Source: Paramecium sonneborni
Lineage: Eukaryota; Ciliophora; Oligohymenophorea; Peniculida; Parameciidae
Direction: 5' to 3'
Length of the DNA stretch: 64,000 bases
Assembly: GCA_905182985.1 (NCBI GenBank)
Contig: CAJJDN010000022.1
Coordinates: forward strand, 275,450 to 339,449
Shown: positions 25,472 to 37,802 of the stretch, piece by piece
How the letters are laid out: the number at the start of each line of letters is the position of its first letter
Position numbering within the stretch: position 1 is the stretch's first letter
The notes under the pieces: model-generated
The model's input: only the letters and a program-made list of their open reading frames with translations
Databases searched by the model: none
What the model was told of the DNA's origin: nothing
Program-made: the position numbers and the translations under genes

Positions 25472-28011
25472 TCATAAATGTATTCTTGAATTAATAAATA
25501 ATTTACTTTATAACAGAGGGTGAATCACAATTTCTTATTCTACTAAGTCAAGTATGACATTTTTTTATATGAATTATTAAGTTTATTTTTAGATGTATTA
25601 AGTAATTTATCCTTCATCTAAAAATATTAGCTCTTAAGTAATTAATGATTATTGATCTTAATATTCTTCAATAAATAAAATAAAAATCCCTTTTGTGTCT
25701 GATTATAAGACTCTAAGATCATCTTTAGGTAATAAATGATTATTTTCTGCATTTTTATTACTTCTCAAGATTCCATGTTTTATTTATCCTAAAGAAGTAA
25801 TCTAACCACTTATACAGTAAGAGAAATCTGATGCTTTTGATTGGGGTGATAAAATTGTAGAAATTACAGATTATAATAAAGTGCATGGTTCTTTAATTAA
25901 TTCTTTTTTCTTTTACAGATTTTCGCAATAATATTATTGTAAGGATCTACATATTTTAAATAAATTACTAATGAAGTCTCATTAATTGATAAATATTAAC
26001 ATAAACTGCCAATTTTTTTTATGGAGAATAATCTATCATAGTTGCTTTCTAGAGCTCTAATGTTTAATGAACTATCTAAAAAAAATCATTAAAGTTTTTA
26101 TTGAAAGTTTCAAAACTTATTTATTTTTTTTCTGTAATTTTTCTTTAAAACTCTTTAAATTTTCTCATTAGTTTTTTTAGAATAAACATCATATCTTAAG
26201 AATTGCTTGTAAATACTTAATAATTATTTGCTGGTATAAATTCTAAAAACATTGGAAAAGTATAATAAGATGTAGAGATAAGTTGTTAGCTATTATTATT
26301 ATCTAATGGAATAATTAAATGTTATTCAAGTAGAGTTGATACAAATTATTACAATTCAGCTTCATTTTTTTTATCAAAATTTTATTTAAGATAATTAAGA
26401 ATATCTTATCCTAAGACTCCAATTTATTCACTAAATATATAACTAAGCATAATTACATTTGATTAACAATTCCTATAGTTATTTTTCTAAGTTAAACTTT
26501 ATCAATCATTGCTGCAACTACTTTCAAACAATTATCTTCTGGGTTTTAAGAATTGCCACCATCATCATTATTTTATCCAAGTTAATATTTTTTGAAAAAT
26601 ATCTAATTTGCTATAAATTTCAAGAGAATTTACTTTCATTAGGATGATCTATATAAAATTAGTTAATTTTTTCTTCAATGCAAGGGAGATTAGCTAAATC
26701 TTCTACAAATGGCCTTTTATTAGGGTCTTTTTATAATGTTTTTTCTATTAGTTATTAAAGATCTTAATCAACGGAAGGATCCATATCATAAGGTTTATTT
26801 TGTATCATGTCAAATACAATTTGCATAACATCATGTTAAAATGGTCTTTTTAACATAACTAATTCATATAATGCACATCCTAATGCCCAAATATCTGCTT
26901 TTTTCCCATATGGTTCACCTCTAATAACTTCTGGAGGCATAAAGTAAGGAGTTCCTAAAAAAGTTTATGCGAAATTTCCATGAGTTCCTAATGCTTTAGA
27001 GATTCCAAAATCTCCTAATTTAATAACCTATTCTATTAAAATTATGATAAAATTAAAACCTTTATTCAAAAACATATTTTGTGTTTTAATATCTCTATGA
27101 AGAATGTTTTTAGAATGCATAAAATGTATTGCAATAACTAATTAAGCCATCCATGCTAATATTTGATCCTTTGGTATTTTTTAACCTACTTTAGTATGCT
27201 CTGAAATTTTTTCATTTAATGATCCTCCTTCTGCATACTCCATTATTATATTTAAAGATTCATTTTCAGCAAAACTTTCATAATATTTTATAATTGTTGG
27301 AGCAGTTAAAACTTTTAGTAAACTTACCTCATTTTCAGCATTCTTTTTTTCTTATTCATTCATAAATAAGGTAGGGATAACCTAAGTTCATTTAAAAATT
27401 ACTTTCATTGCATATAATTCTTAATCAGTACTTTTTCTAACTAGTTGAACACAACCAAAGGCTCCTCTTCCTAAATCTCTTACAACTTCATAAAAGCCTT
27501 TTTCATTTGAATTATTCTAATTAGAACAAAAACTTACATTTCTAGTTTTAGGTTTCTTCTTAACTAATTCTTATAAACTTTAAAATTATTTAAAGTTGAC
27601 AGGCTTAACTAAATAATTAATTGCACCAGCTCCTAGACAAGCAGCAACAATATCAGTTTCTCCATCTCCACTCATCATAATAACAGGGGTTTCTTTGAGT
27701 TTGTCAATGCTACAATACATTTAAAAATCTACCTTTTTATAATTTTTAACAAATCAAGTCCTCCCATTTCTGGCATCAGTAAATCTAAAAGAATTAAATC
27801 AAACTCGTTCTCATTTTTTAAAAGTTCATCTCTAGCTTCCAAACCATTTTTACAAGCAATCACTTAAAATCCACATAATTATAATAAATCGACTATAGCT
27901 ACTCCTATCAAAATTTAAAATTTATTTACTTTAGAATAGATCATCTTCTGCTATTAATACATTCATGATCTCTTTATTTGAATCATCTCTCTTTTTTACT
28001 CTGCTTTACAT
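25472..28011 (-). CDS. Receiver domain-NEK kinase fusion, copy B
   Basis: A tandem paralogue of copy A with seven introns at the same places (25947-25968, 26431-26456, 26611-26633, 27033-27059, 27382-27402, 27710-27732, 27905-27929). It also encodes 790 residues. The receiver domain keeps VLIAEDD, Asp near 68 in [16 protein letters not shown] and YLVKP. The kinase keeps [15 protein letters not shown], the NEK-type [15 protein letters not shown] and [10 protein letters not shown], where Pro replaces the Ser of copy A. The kinase core is nearly identical in DNA, while the linker after the kinase and the C-terminal region have diverged. Both copies appear intact, suggesting a retained duplication rather than a decaying one. 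Upstream signals are unknown. Confidence 0.87.
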
Positions 28012-28580
28012 AAATGTAAAATAAAATAATTAACTTAAAACGTAAATTGTATATAAGTTAGCTATAAGTCTTTAAATTTATATTCATTTTTATAGATTGA
28101 AATTAAGTCCAAAGAGTGATCCATTTAAAAATGAATGTATTAATATCTTTATTTAGATTCAATTCTTTACAGATATAGTAATTTTCTTAAAAATATAATA
28201 TTGGCAGAGATTAAATATCATTTCTTATTGAAAGATTAGAATTATTTTATTTTTTAGATAATAAATTTAAAAATTCAATATTATTGATGCTATTTTAGAC
28301 AATTTAGATCATTTATATGAAAAAAAAGTATTTTTAGTTAATAATATTGATTATGTTATCTATTTTTTAAGAGATTCTGCGCATCACTGAATATATATTT
28401 CAATAAGTTTTATAATAATTTAATAAGTTACAATCAATTTTATTATATATTTAATATATTTTAGAAAATCTAACAAAATGTTAGCAAAATTATTCAACCT
28501 TATTTTTTATGGATTATTATAGTTATGATTATAAAAATTTCTTTTCTTTAAAGATCTTTAATAAAAAATAATTTCAAATA
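28012..28580. other. Intergenic stretch
   Basis: 569 nt of AT-rich DNA lying upstream of copy B and downstream of the coiled-coil gene. No open frame was supported. Confidence 0.4.
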
Positions 28581-29647
28581 TCATTAGAGAAGCTTCGAAT
28601 TTAACTAACTAGAGTTCAATTTTTTTTTTGCAAGTTCATTTTACAAATCTTTAAATTTCTTTAACATAATCAAAAAATCATTATCAATAGATTCTAAAAA
28701 GGATTTTTGTAATATTAGTTCATTTTTTTATTCCTTAACTTAATTTGTTAGCTCTAAAAAATTGGATTCTATTTAGGTTATATTGATCTTAAGCTCATCA
28801 TTGATTCGTGTTAATTCTGAAGAAATAAAGCTAGTATGTAATTATTTTTTTTTACTTAATCTCTTATCTTTCCTATTATAAGTGAATTAAAAAGTCTCTT
28901 TAATTTTCATTTACCTCTTAATTTTTTTATTCCACTTACTTAAATAATTTTTCATATTAGATTAATCTATTCTAAGTATCTTTTAATTAATTGTTTATTT
29001 GCTATTCAATTTTCTTTGAAAATTAACCTTCTGTTTATTATATCTTATTCACCTATTCTGTCAATAACTTAAGCTTTTTATTAAATTATTCTATTTTTTA
29101 ATGTAATTATTCATCATTAGGTTTATTCTTTAAATCAATTTTTGTTATTTCAGTATTAGCTCTTCCTAATTTAGAACGATATTTTAGAGGTTTTTATGAA
29201 TTTTTCTACAATTAATCTTATTATGGTACTGCTTGAGGTAAACTAATTTCAAAATCAGATTATTAACTAAATTTTCCTAAAACAAATAGAATTTATACTT
29301 TATTTAATCTGTTCTGATTATGTATCATCATTTTATTTTTATGCAAATTAATAATCAGCTGGCTTTAACATGTTTATTTAAGAATTAATATATTTAATTT
29401 CATCTCTATTATCTAATCTTTATTCTAATTCTAACAATTTATCCTCGATCATTTTTAAAATTTAAGCAAAAATTTTCTTATTAATCACTTCTTGTTGATT
29501 ATTGGCTTCCAAAAATAATGATAATCCTAAAGGATTGAAATCCATTAATCCACCTGAGTCTTTATTAATTTATTTATTTGGATCTTACTCTTGAATCAAT
29601 TATTCATCTAATGTATATTCAAACAGATTAAAATTTGTTTATTACAT
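28581..29647 (-). CDS. Coiled-coil protein, unknown function
   Basis: Introns 28831-28855 (25 nt) and 29277-29298 (22 nt) give 339 residues. The first 130 residues are mildly acidic with helices. A basic Pro/Lys patch (KPLKYRSKLGR) leads into about 190 residues of continuous heptad-like coiled coil, rich in Gln, Lys and Glu. No enzymatic motif is present. The longest start, CAT 29645-29647, lies only 10 nt from the start of the divergent RING gene. An in-frame internal ATG at 29545 would leave a more normal spacer and is a real alternative. Confidence 0.65.
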
Positions 29648-29657
29648 ATAATTTATT

Positions 29658-31681
29658 ATGGGAAATTTTATAAACAATAAAGAAGTAATCAAAAGAAATT
29701 CTAAAGAAAGTAAAATAAAATAATTAAATTTCTAGTTGCATATAGTTAAGTCTAAGAATCTCCTAATATTGTAATTAAGTAATCTAAAATCGCAAATGTG
29801 GAGATAATAAAATTGAGTATGTAAATAGATGAAGTTGAGTTGATTTATGATTCGGTTGATAAAATATAAGTCGATATAAGATATAGTAGTTAAGTTAACT
29901 TTTTGTTATCTGTCTATACATTTATAGAAGAGTCTAAATAACATAGGTTTTAATTTTACTAATTCTTTTAAGATTTGAAAGAACCATGTTAGAGAGTACA
30001 ATTTAGAAGTTCAAATGTCCAAAAGGATTGAATCATCAAATTCCATCGAAATATATTGAATTTATGATTATAGATTTGATCAAATTTAGTAGAATAAGAG
30101 CAACTCCTGAAAAATAATATCACAATTTAATATTAGAAATGGTAAGTATATTTTTAATTTAGGTAGAAAAGTCTAACATCTAAAAGTTCTTAGATTATTT
30201 ATTTTTATAAAATAGATTGTAATTAATAGACCTTTCGATGCGAATTAATAAATACTAAATAACTTATAGTTTACAAAAATTGTATTTATGAAATTCATGA
30301 ATTATATGGTATCAAAAATACTCCCTTTAATCCACAATGGAATCCAAATACTGTAGAAGATAAAGAATGTGTCATATGCTTTTGCAATATGATTAACACT
30401 ATTCTTTTACCTTGTAAACATATGTGTACTTGTTCAAACTGTGCTGATTATATACTTCTGAAATAAAAAGTAAAACAATGTCCCTTGTGCAGAATAGATA
30501 TTGATAATTACTTAACTTTGGAAATTAAAGATAAAGAAAAGTAAGATTTATAATTACGATAATTTTAAGAAGAGTAATAAAAATACCTAGAAGTTAATAA
30601 AGAGAAAAAGGAATAGTAAGCTATCAAATAAAGTTAGATAATGGAATAATTACAATCTAAAATACATTAAGATTAGATTAAAAAATTAAATTTTATCAAT
30701 GATATAAAAGATTTTCAGAGGAATAATTCAAATGAAGAAAACCAAAGTGATTAAATTGAAAAAATAAAAAAATTTAGAGAGCAAGATAATAACAATGAGT
30801 CTATGTAACTTAGCTAAGATGATCAGTAAAAGTATTAATCAAAATAAAGAATCAGTAACTATGATTTTTTAAAATAAGAAAGAAGAATTTTAAATAGTTT
30901 TTAGTAAGAAAAATAAAACAATTCACAATAAGAATCTAATGAAAGCGAGATTTCACAAAATCATCCTTATATTTAGTCATTAAAAAACTTTGAAAGTTAC
31001 TAGATTTCTAAACAACAATATTAGTGTATATTTGGAACTAATAAAGCATATCCTACTGTACCTAATTATTTTAAGGAAAGCTAAAATATATATTAATTAA
31101 TGGCTTATATTGATAATTATGATATGAATGATTAAAGTAATTTATACATTTAATAAATTTAAAATTAATAGAAAGACTTAGAAGAATAATTTCAAATGTA
31201 ATCATAAGAATTTAAATTTTATTAATAATAATAACATTCACAACAATAATTGGTGAAATATAAAAATTAATAGATATAATTTTGTTAATTACAATAATAT
31301 AATATTAAATAAGGTGACGAAATCATAAAATAGTTTGAATTAAATGTTATGATTCAATAATTTAATATAGAAAATGATTATAAAAGAATCTAAGAAGCTT
31401 AAAACAAATAAGTTTTAGAAGAATTTACTAAAGGTTTATTTGCAACAAGGAATTAATTTGATGATGTAGTCTTAAAAAATAAAATTGAGATAGAAGAAGC
31501 ATAAAAATAATGTCAAGATGATAATGATTGTAGGTTAGTTTAGGAAGATATTAATAGAGAACAAATAAAGGAATTTACTAGTAGTTCAGAACAATATTTA
31601 CAGAAAGTAGTTTAGGAAAAGAATGAATCAAATCATAAAGAATAAAATGGCTGTTAAATTTCATTAATAGTTTTTGATTGA
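29658..31681 (+). CDS. Mahogunin/RNF157-like RING E3 ligase
   Basis: Introns 29710-29735, 29947-29972 and 30142-30166 (26, 26, 25 nt) give 648 residues. The protein starts MGN, a myristoylation signal as in RNF157-type ligases. Residues 70-235 match the domain before the RING in the MGRN1 family (FKCPKGLNHQIPSKYIEF, then KNCIYEIHELYGIKN). The RING follows: ECVICFCNM, LLPCKHMCTCSNC and QCPLCRIDI, with all zinc ligands. Family members ubiquitinate membrane-traffic proteins and receptors. The C-terminal 370 residues are an extremely Gln/Asn-rich coiled-coil tail, absent from animal relatives and probably a ciliate expansion through TAA/TAG codons. It converges on the secreted-protein gene with 31 nt between stops. 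Confidence 0.85.
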
Positions 31682-31712
31682 TAATGATTTTATTTTGATA
31701 TCAATGACACAC

Positions 31713-34700
31713 TCATATTTCAACTGGATCTTATTATTAAGGTTCTTCATCATCATCATAAATTTCAAGGAATCCTTCTTATCTTTATGGAATAGCTTTC
31801 TTTCCTTATTAGGGGAAACAGAAGCATTGAGTAGTTGGTAAAACAAATTATTTATCTTACATCAATTACTTTCTTTTTTCTAATTCTTCAACAACATTAT
31901 CAATATTAGTTAAAGAGACATTTTCATATTGATCTCCAGCTAAACAGATGGGACTAATAAATAAAGAGAAACTAATACTCTTTCATAGGAGTGCAATCTT
32001 CTACTGGTTTAGGAGTTGGTTAATAAGTAATATCACAAGCGAAAAGATTTAATCCTTGGATAAATCCTTAGAAAGCATCGGTTAATTAATCCTTTCCATA
32101 GTAAAGAATGAGAGAAGGAGCAACATAATGATTGACATTCTTGAAAGATAAAGCTCCTTTTCCTTATGAATGTTCAACAATGACATCTGCTTATCTACTC
32201 TTTCTAGAATAAGCAAAATAGATATGGAACCAATCTTTGACAAAAGTCTTTCCTTCAACAATTTATCTAACTTCTGGATTACCAGATCTATAATTAAATA
32301 TTATATAAATACCCTAATTAATCAGTATATGTATAAGTATAGAAATTAAGAGTTTGATCTCTGGTATCAAAGTAACAACTAAGAGTATCATAATTGAGTG
32401 CATCTTCACCAGCAAGAGTAGATGTTAATCTGAATAATAATTAATCTTTTTCTGATGTCTTACCATTCCATTTAAACCATCCTTAAACAGAGTATTATTC
32501 AGTAGTTCCAAATCTATCACCTGAATTAACTGGATTACCATTAAATTATGAAGCTTTGGCTGATACTGCTCTAATCAATCCTTTACTTGAACAATCCTTT
32601 TAAGGTTGAGGATTACAGCTTAAACAGAAAGGATTATATTCTTCTAATGTATCAAAGAATGATCCTGATCCTAATCTTAAAACAGGTCTGTGGAATTAAC
32701 CATTAAATGAATAATATCTATTTTATGGATCTTTACCACCAACTTAGAATAATAATTATTCCATTCTTGGATGTGTAACTTTAGCTTCTAAAGTAATTGG
32801 TGCTTAATTCTCAATCTAATAGAATGCAATAGCTTTATATCTAGTATAACTGAAATAAGTATAAATCCAAACACCTTCAATATCTCCAAATGGTTAAGCT
32901 AATTCTACTAATTTTTTAGCTTTATTATTAGCAGTAATATAAAAGAAACCAACTTTTCCTTAGAAAATAGTTAATAATCCGTCTCTAATATCTTTAGGCG
33001 TTTCTTTTTTATTTGTAAGTCTAGCAATCAATGACCAATCTGGTCTTCCATTTTCATATTATCCACCTGCTAATCCAGTATATCTAAACCAAAATCCATA
33101 ACCATATTAAGTTGTATCTTTCAAATCATCTTTATGTAATTCAACATGAACAACTGGACCTTTGTCATATTTTGCATTAATAATTCTATTTGGTCCTTCA
33201 ACACATCTCTTTTTTGGAGGTGGTGGTGTTGGAATTGGTCTTAATGCTGGTTTAACATTTGTTAAGTAAGATCCTTTACAGAAAAATACTTCAAGATAAG
33301 CCATGAATCCACTATAAACTGGGAATTGTCTTTCTCTTCCAAAATAGAAATAATGTTTTGGTGATACAAAATGATTAACATTAACAAAACTCAAAGATTT
33401 AGCATGAACATGTTTGAATAATACTTAAGCATATGCCTTTCTTTAATCTCTACTATAACCAAAGTATACAAAATGCCAATGTAAATGTTAATCTTAATGT
33501 TAAACATATTGATGAGCATTTGGATTACCAGATCCTTTCATATTTGCATAAGAATATGTAGAAAAATGAATTTATCCTCCTTTTGGTTTACCTAACCAAG
33601 CAGCTAATACTCTCTCTCCTAATAAAATTTATTATTTTCTTAAAGGTGTATTTGATAATCTAAACATTGTATGCCAGTTCTCTTACAAATCTGTCTCTTC
33701 CCATTTAAACCAACCTTAAACTGCATATTCATCTGGTAATAATAAATCAATAAATTCTTATGTTGGTGGTGCAGCATTATCTTCAATATCAACATACTTT
33801 GATTCTCTAACGAATTAATATGGAACTAATTTTTATGGAGCAACATATGGTTAAGGATTGCATGAAATAGCAAATTATAAAAATTCTTATTCATTGATTA
33901 AATATGTTCCCAAACCAATTGCTAATACTGGTCTACTAATTTATCCATTGAATCCTGGGAAATCAAAATATTATCCTCCCAAAACAAATCTTAAATATTA
34001 AGGAGTTCCTTAAGATGCTGGTAATGTAACTTATTTAACTAATTGACTATTTGATTGTTTATAGAAACCAATGGCTTATTATTGATATGCTGAGTAACTG
34101 TAATAAACGTATGTCCAAACAGCTTCAATATCACCAAATACTATAGCAGCCGTTGCCTCTTTTCTTTCAGGTTTATCATGTTAAGCACTGAAAATGTATT
34201 ATTCTTAAGTTTAGAATATAGTCAATAATCTATCTCCAATCTTATCATCTCCATCTTATTAATTCTTAGTCAATTTAGCTACAAAGTAAGATTAGTCGGT
34301 CAAACCAGTTTACAATTATTCTGGATATAATGTTAAAAATCTCATCCAAAAACCAAAACCATATTCATTAACATCTTTCAATTTCTTTACTTCTGTTGAA
34401 ACTGTAGGTTAATCAGCAGAGATTGAACTTGTTAATACTATATCTGATCCTACTACACATTTTGGTTATCTTTATTATGGGAAAGGAATGTCACAACCAA
34501 CCTCTTCTGGAACTGGATGATCATTTTATCTATAATTTCCAGGTACAACTCTTTATTTTGATACTTTTCTCTATTAGTATCTATCACCACATTTATCTTT
34601 TATAGCAATAATTCTCTCCTTTTATTCTTTAATTCTTTATTATGTTTAAGGTTATGGTTATTGTTATCTTGATTATGGTTATGGTTATGTTGTTTATTAA

Positions 34701-35288
34701 TATTGATTTTAGACTCTAGAAATTTATTTCAATAAATATTCAATCAATCCATATAACATAGCCAACTATGATCTTTTTTATTCAAAGGATCCTATAATGA
34801 GATTAAAACACAATCATACTTGATTCAATTACTCTTCTAATTTGATCAGATATTTATCTGCTTTATTCAAATAAGAATTTTCTTTATGGTCCATTGTATT
34901 AATTCTGAATTGTTTATAGTTGTTCATCCATTTATTCTAATTACTCATCATATTATTAGTCTTCCATCAAATCATTTGGATTTGCTAACTTTTTGGCCAA
35001 AATTATTACCTGATATCATTTCATTAGTATAATCAGAAAGTTCTTGGAGTTGCCTCATTTCTGCATCTAATTATCCTTATTATAACAATTCAATTATTTC
35101 ACTCCATGAATCAAAGTCTTAAAGCATTTATACAAAATCAGTATTCTCACAGTCAACTTCACTTTATTAATCCAGAAGTGTTGTTAAATCATAATGCAAT
35201 GCTTACACAAAGCAAACTAAACAGTTTTTAAAGATATCGTACCTTGCATTATAATTACACCTAATAAAACTAGATGTTTTGTTCTCAT
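31713..35288 (-). CDS. Large secreted four-module surface-type protein
   Basis: Five introns (31954-31978, 32288-32312, 34792-34819, 34985-35009, 35217-35242) give 1,148 residues. A signal peptide (hydrophobic VLLGVIIMQVCFVQA) is followed by an acidic helical stretch and a Gln/Pro-rich linker. Four repeated modules then alternate in two types. Type A carries GFGFWMRF or GYGFWFRYTG, FGDIE-V-TY and a terminal SCNPQP. Type B carries VQGWFKW, a VNHFV or VNHYV strand and a closing cysteine (FFCKGSY, LFACDI). The order is A-B-A-B. The beta-rich, Trp- and Gly-rich pattern suggests a concanavalin/LamG-like sandwich, possibly a cell-surface or trichocyst-tip protein. No membrane anchor is visible at the C-terminus. 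The proline run PTPPPPKK separates the two halves. Confidence 0.75.
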
Positions 35289-35452
35289 TCTATCCGTTTT
35301 AAAAAAAATAATTATTAATTATAAAACCACATTAATATTTCATTATAAACTGAGTGATTGTATTTTCACCCACTCTATGTATAAGATTATTAGACTTTCA
35401 ATTTTTGGCATAATATGACTCTAAATAGGCTTATTTTTCATATTTATGAGTT

Positions 35453-35833
35453 ATGGCAAGAGTGTAAACTTAATAATCATTTGCATAAACACTGTATATT
35501 TTATTATTTGCGTATCTTCATTTGAAAAGTATTCAATTATCTAATTTAGGATATGGAGTTATAACTCATCTTTTTTCTAGACAAATATAAATCAAATAAA
35601 CTCTTCTAATTAGAAAAAAATATTATGGATATTAATTTTTATTAAAAGATCCTGATTGGAGATTGAAGAATCCTAATGAGATGATGAAAGATATACCTAT
35701 TTATGAAGATTAACTTTATAAAAATGATAACCTTTTGCATTAATTTAATAATCTTAACTTATAGGATTTGGAAGACATTTTGGGTCAATTATGGAAACAA
35801 CAAAAACAGTATTAATTATAAAGAAGATTTTGA
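35453..35833 (+). CDS. Small basic protein, unknown
   Basis: A 21-nt intron (35529-35549) gives 119 residues. The N-terminus has a hydrophobic stretch (LYILLFAYLHL) followed by a basic strand RKKYYGYQFLLKDPDWRLK and an acidic C-terminal helix rich in Leu, Gln and Asn. The layout recalls small mitochondrial proteins with a targeting leader, but no family is recognised. The start ATG 35453 gives the longest spliced frame. It is divergent from the secreted-protein gene, 164 nt apart. Confidence 0.5.
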
Positions 35834-36355
35834 AATGTTATATTGAAACAAAGTAATTAGTTAAAAAATTAGTTCTAACAATTACTATACTTTTTTTTTT
35901 AATTGCTGAAATCCCATTTAATATTTATACATTGTTCGACAATTAGAATAAAAAGCCTATATAATCATATTTTTGATATATCATTTTTAGAAAATTTATT
36001 AAAAATAAAAATTCCAGCTTCAAATTTTAAAATAATTTAAGATTTCATTTAACTTTTTAGTCAATTTTAAAATTAATCAATAATAATAAGCAAATCAAAT
36101 AAGTATGATATTAGAGTATTTAAAATAAGTAGAATTTTAGATATACTAAAATTTTATTGATATACTAGCAAAAATACATTAATATAAAATTTTATTAATT
36201 ATCCTTTTTTTTAGACTATTTTCATTGAATTATAGCTTAACGCATTAAAAAATTGTTTTAAAAAGAATTAATTTTAAATTAAAAAAATATTAATTATTAT
36301 TTTTACTATTAATTTTGCCGTGGTCAAAGCTATAAATAATCTTGAAAAAGTATAT
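35834..36355. other. Intergenic stretch
   Basis: About 520 nt of very AT-rich DNA with long A and T runs. No coding frame was supported. Confidence 0.4.
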
Positions 36356-36490
36356 ATGGCAAAAATTAAAATTGAAGCATTTTTTTTATTAATATATTTA
36401 TCATCAAATGAAATTATTATTAAAACAAAAGTTTTATAAGGATTTTCTCTTAGTGATAACTCGAGAGAATTGTTAACACATCTAAAAAAA

Positions 36491-36986
36491 ATGAGTGAAA
36501 CTAATGTGTAGAACTCATTTTTAGATTTCTCTTAAATTGAATAAGAATCAGAGCCTCGAAAATTCTAAAAGATTAAAAAAAACCCTAAAGTAAATACATT
36601 TATTCATTTAAAACCAGCTTTAAAACAAGAGGAAAACAAGTCTTGTTAAGAGATTATTATTTAGAATGTTCCTCATTCGAAATTATTAGAATTTTTAGAG
36701 ATTCATCATTATAGTTATATGTATGAATATGTCAAGTGCTAGAATAAACGATTTAACAATGTATATTAATTATTGAAATTAGGCTATTAAGAGTCCATAG
36801 AAATCCCAAATCTACAACTATTAAATGAAAGAAATTAATGATGAAAATTATAATTAGAGATCTATAGAAAATTTAGTTGATTAATTGTAAATTACAAACT
36901 AATAGGATTTTCATAAAATAATTAATGGAAATCTAATTAAAGTTTATGATCTAGAGGAAATAAAGTATACGGAATCTAAGTTATGA
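36491..36986 (+). CDS. Hypothetical protein
   Basis: A 22-nt intron (36761-36782) joins two frames into 157 residues ending at TGA 36984-36986. The same frame is open upstream to an ATG at 36356, which would add 45 residues with a hydrophobic start. The protein has a moderately acidic N-terminus, a Tyr-rich middle (HHYSYMYEYVKCQNKRF) and a helical C-terminus. No motif is recognised. The splice is supported because only the shifted frame downstream reads like protein. Confidence 0.45.
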
Positions 36987-37526
36987 ATTTTTTCAGATTT
37001 TAAAAATTGAAAGTTTAGTTTGATTTAAATTTTATTAATATATAAAAAGAGAAAACCAGTGTTAGCAGTTTTGAAAATCCATTTTTCTTTTTATATAGAG
37101 AAATAACTTAATTTATAATATTATTACTTATTAAGTTTTTCATATAGTAGAGAAAATATTTATGCTTGTATTAGTATTAGAATAATTGCTTAGTCTGTAT
37201 TTTATAATTATTTATTATTGCTAAGACGAAATAAGTTGTGAATTTTTATGAGACTGATAATTTATGTTTACTTAAAGGGCAAGCTTTTTATATAACTTTT
37301 ATTTAATAAATAATGAAAGTGAATAATTTTTATTTCTAAATATAAAAGTGAGCTCATAAAAATAATTATATACTATGTCATAATTTTCTTACTTCTTATA
37401 AGTAATTTTAAAAGTCATTTTATGATGAGATTAAATTTTCTATATTACTTTTGATTATTTTCGATCTTTTTTAGAAGAGTACTTGCTTTTTTTCATTAGT
37501 TTGTTTGAAATTTTGATATTGTGTAA
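36987..37526. other. Convergent intergenic spacer
   Basis: 540 nt of AT-rich DNA between convergent small genes. No coding frame was supported. Confidence 0.4.
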
Positions 37527-37802
37527 TCAATCTCTTAAACTAAATATTAATGCTTTTTACACTTTTTATTAGTCAATAATTTAAGCTTTATTTTCTTCTA
37601 ATAATTCAATTGCTTCATCAAGTAATTCAATTAGTGACAATTCTCTCCAACTATTTAAAGGAACATGTATTGATCTGTCAATTTTTTTAGTCTTTATTTC
37701 AGTAAAGTAAATAGATCTATTTGACTCTTTTGAAGAGAATTCCAATTAGAAGTTAAAAGATTTTCCAAAACTTGATGATCTTTTAGGGGCTGATTAATTC
37801 AT
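37527..37802 (-). CDS. Small hypothetical protein
   Basis: An intronless 91-residue frame. The N-terminal half is Ser/Lys-rich and basic. The C-terminal half is a Leu/Glu helix (SLIELLDEAIELLEENKAQ) that could form a short coiled coil. No family is recognised. Reading-frame quality and composition match neighbouring genes, but the length makes it uncertain. Confidence 0.45.
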
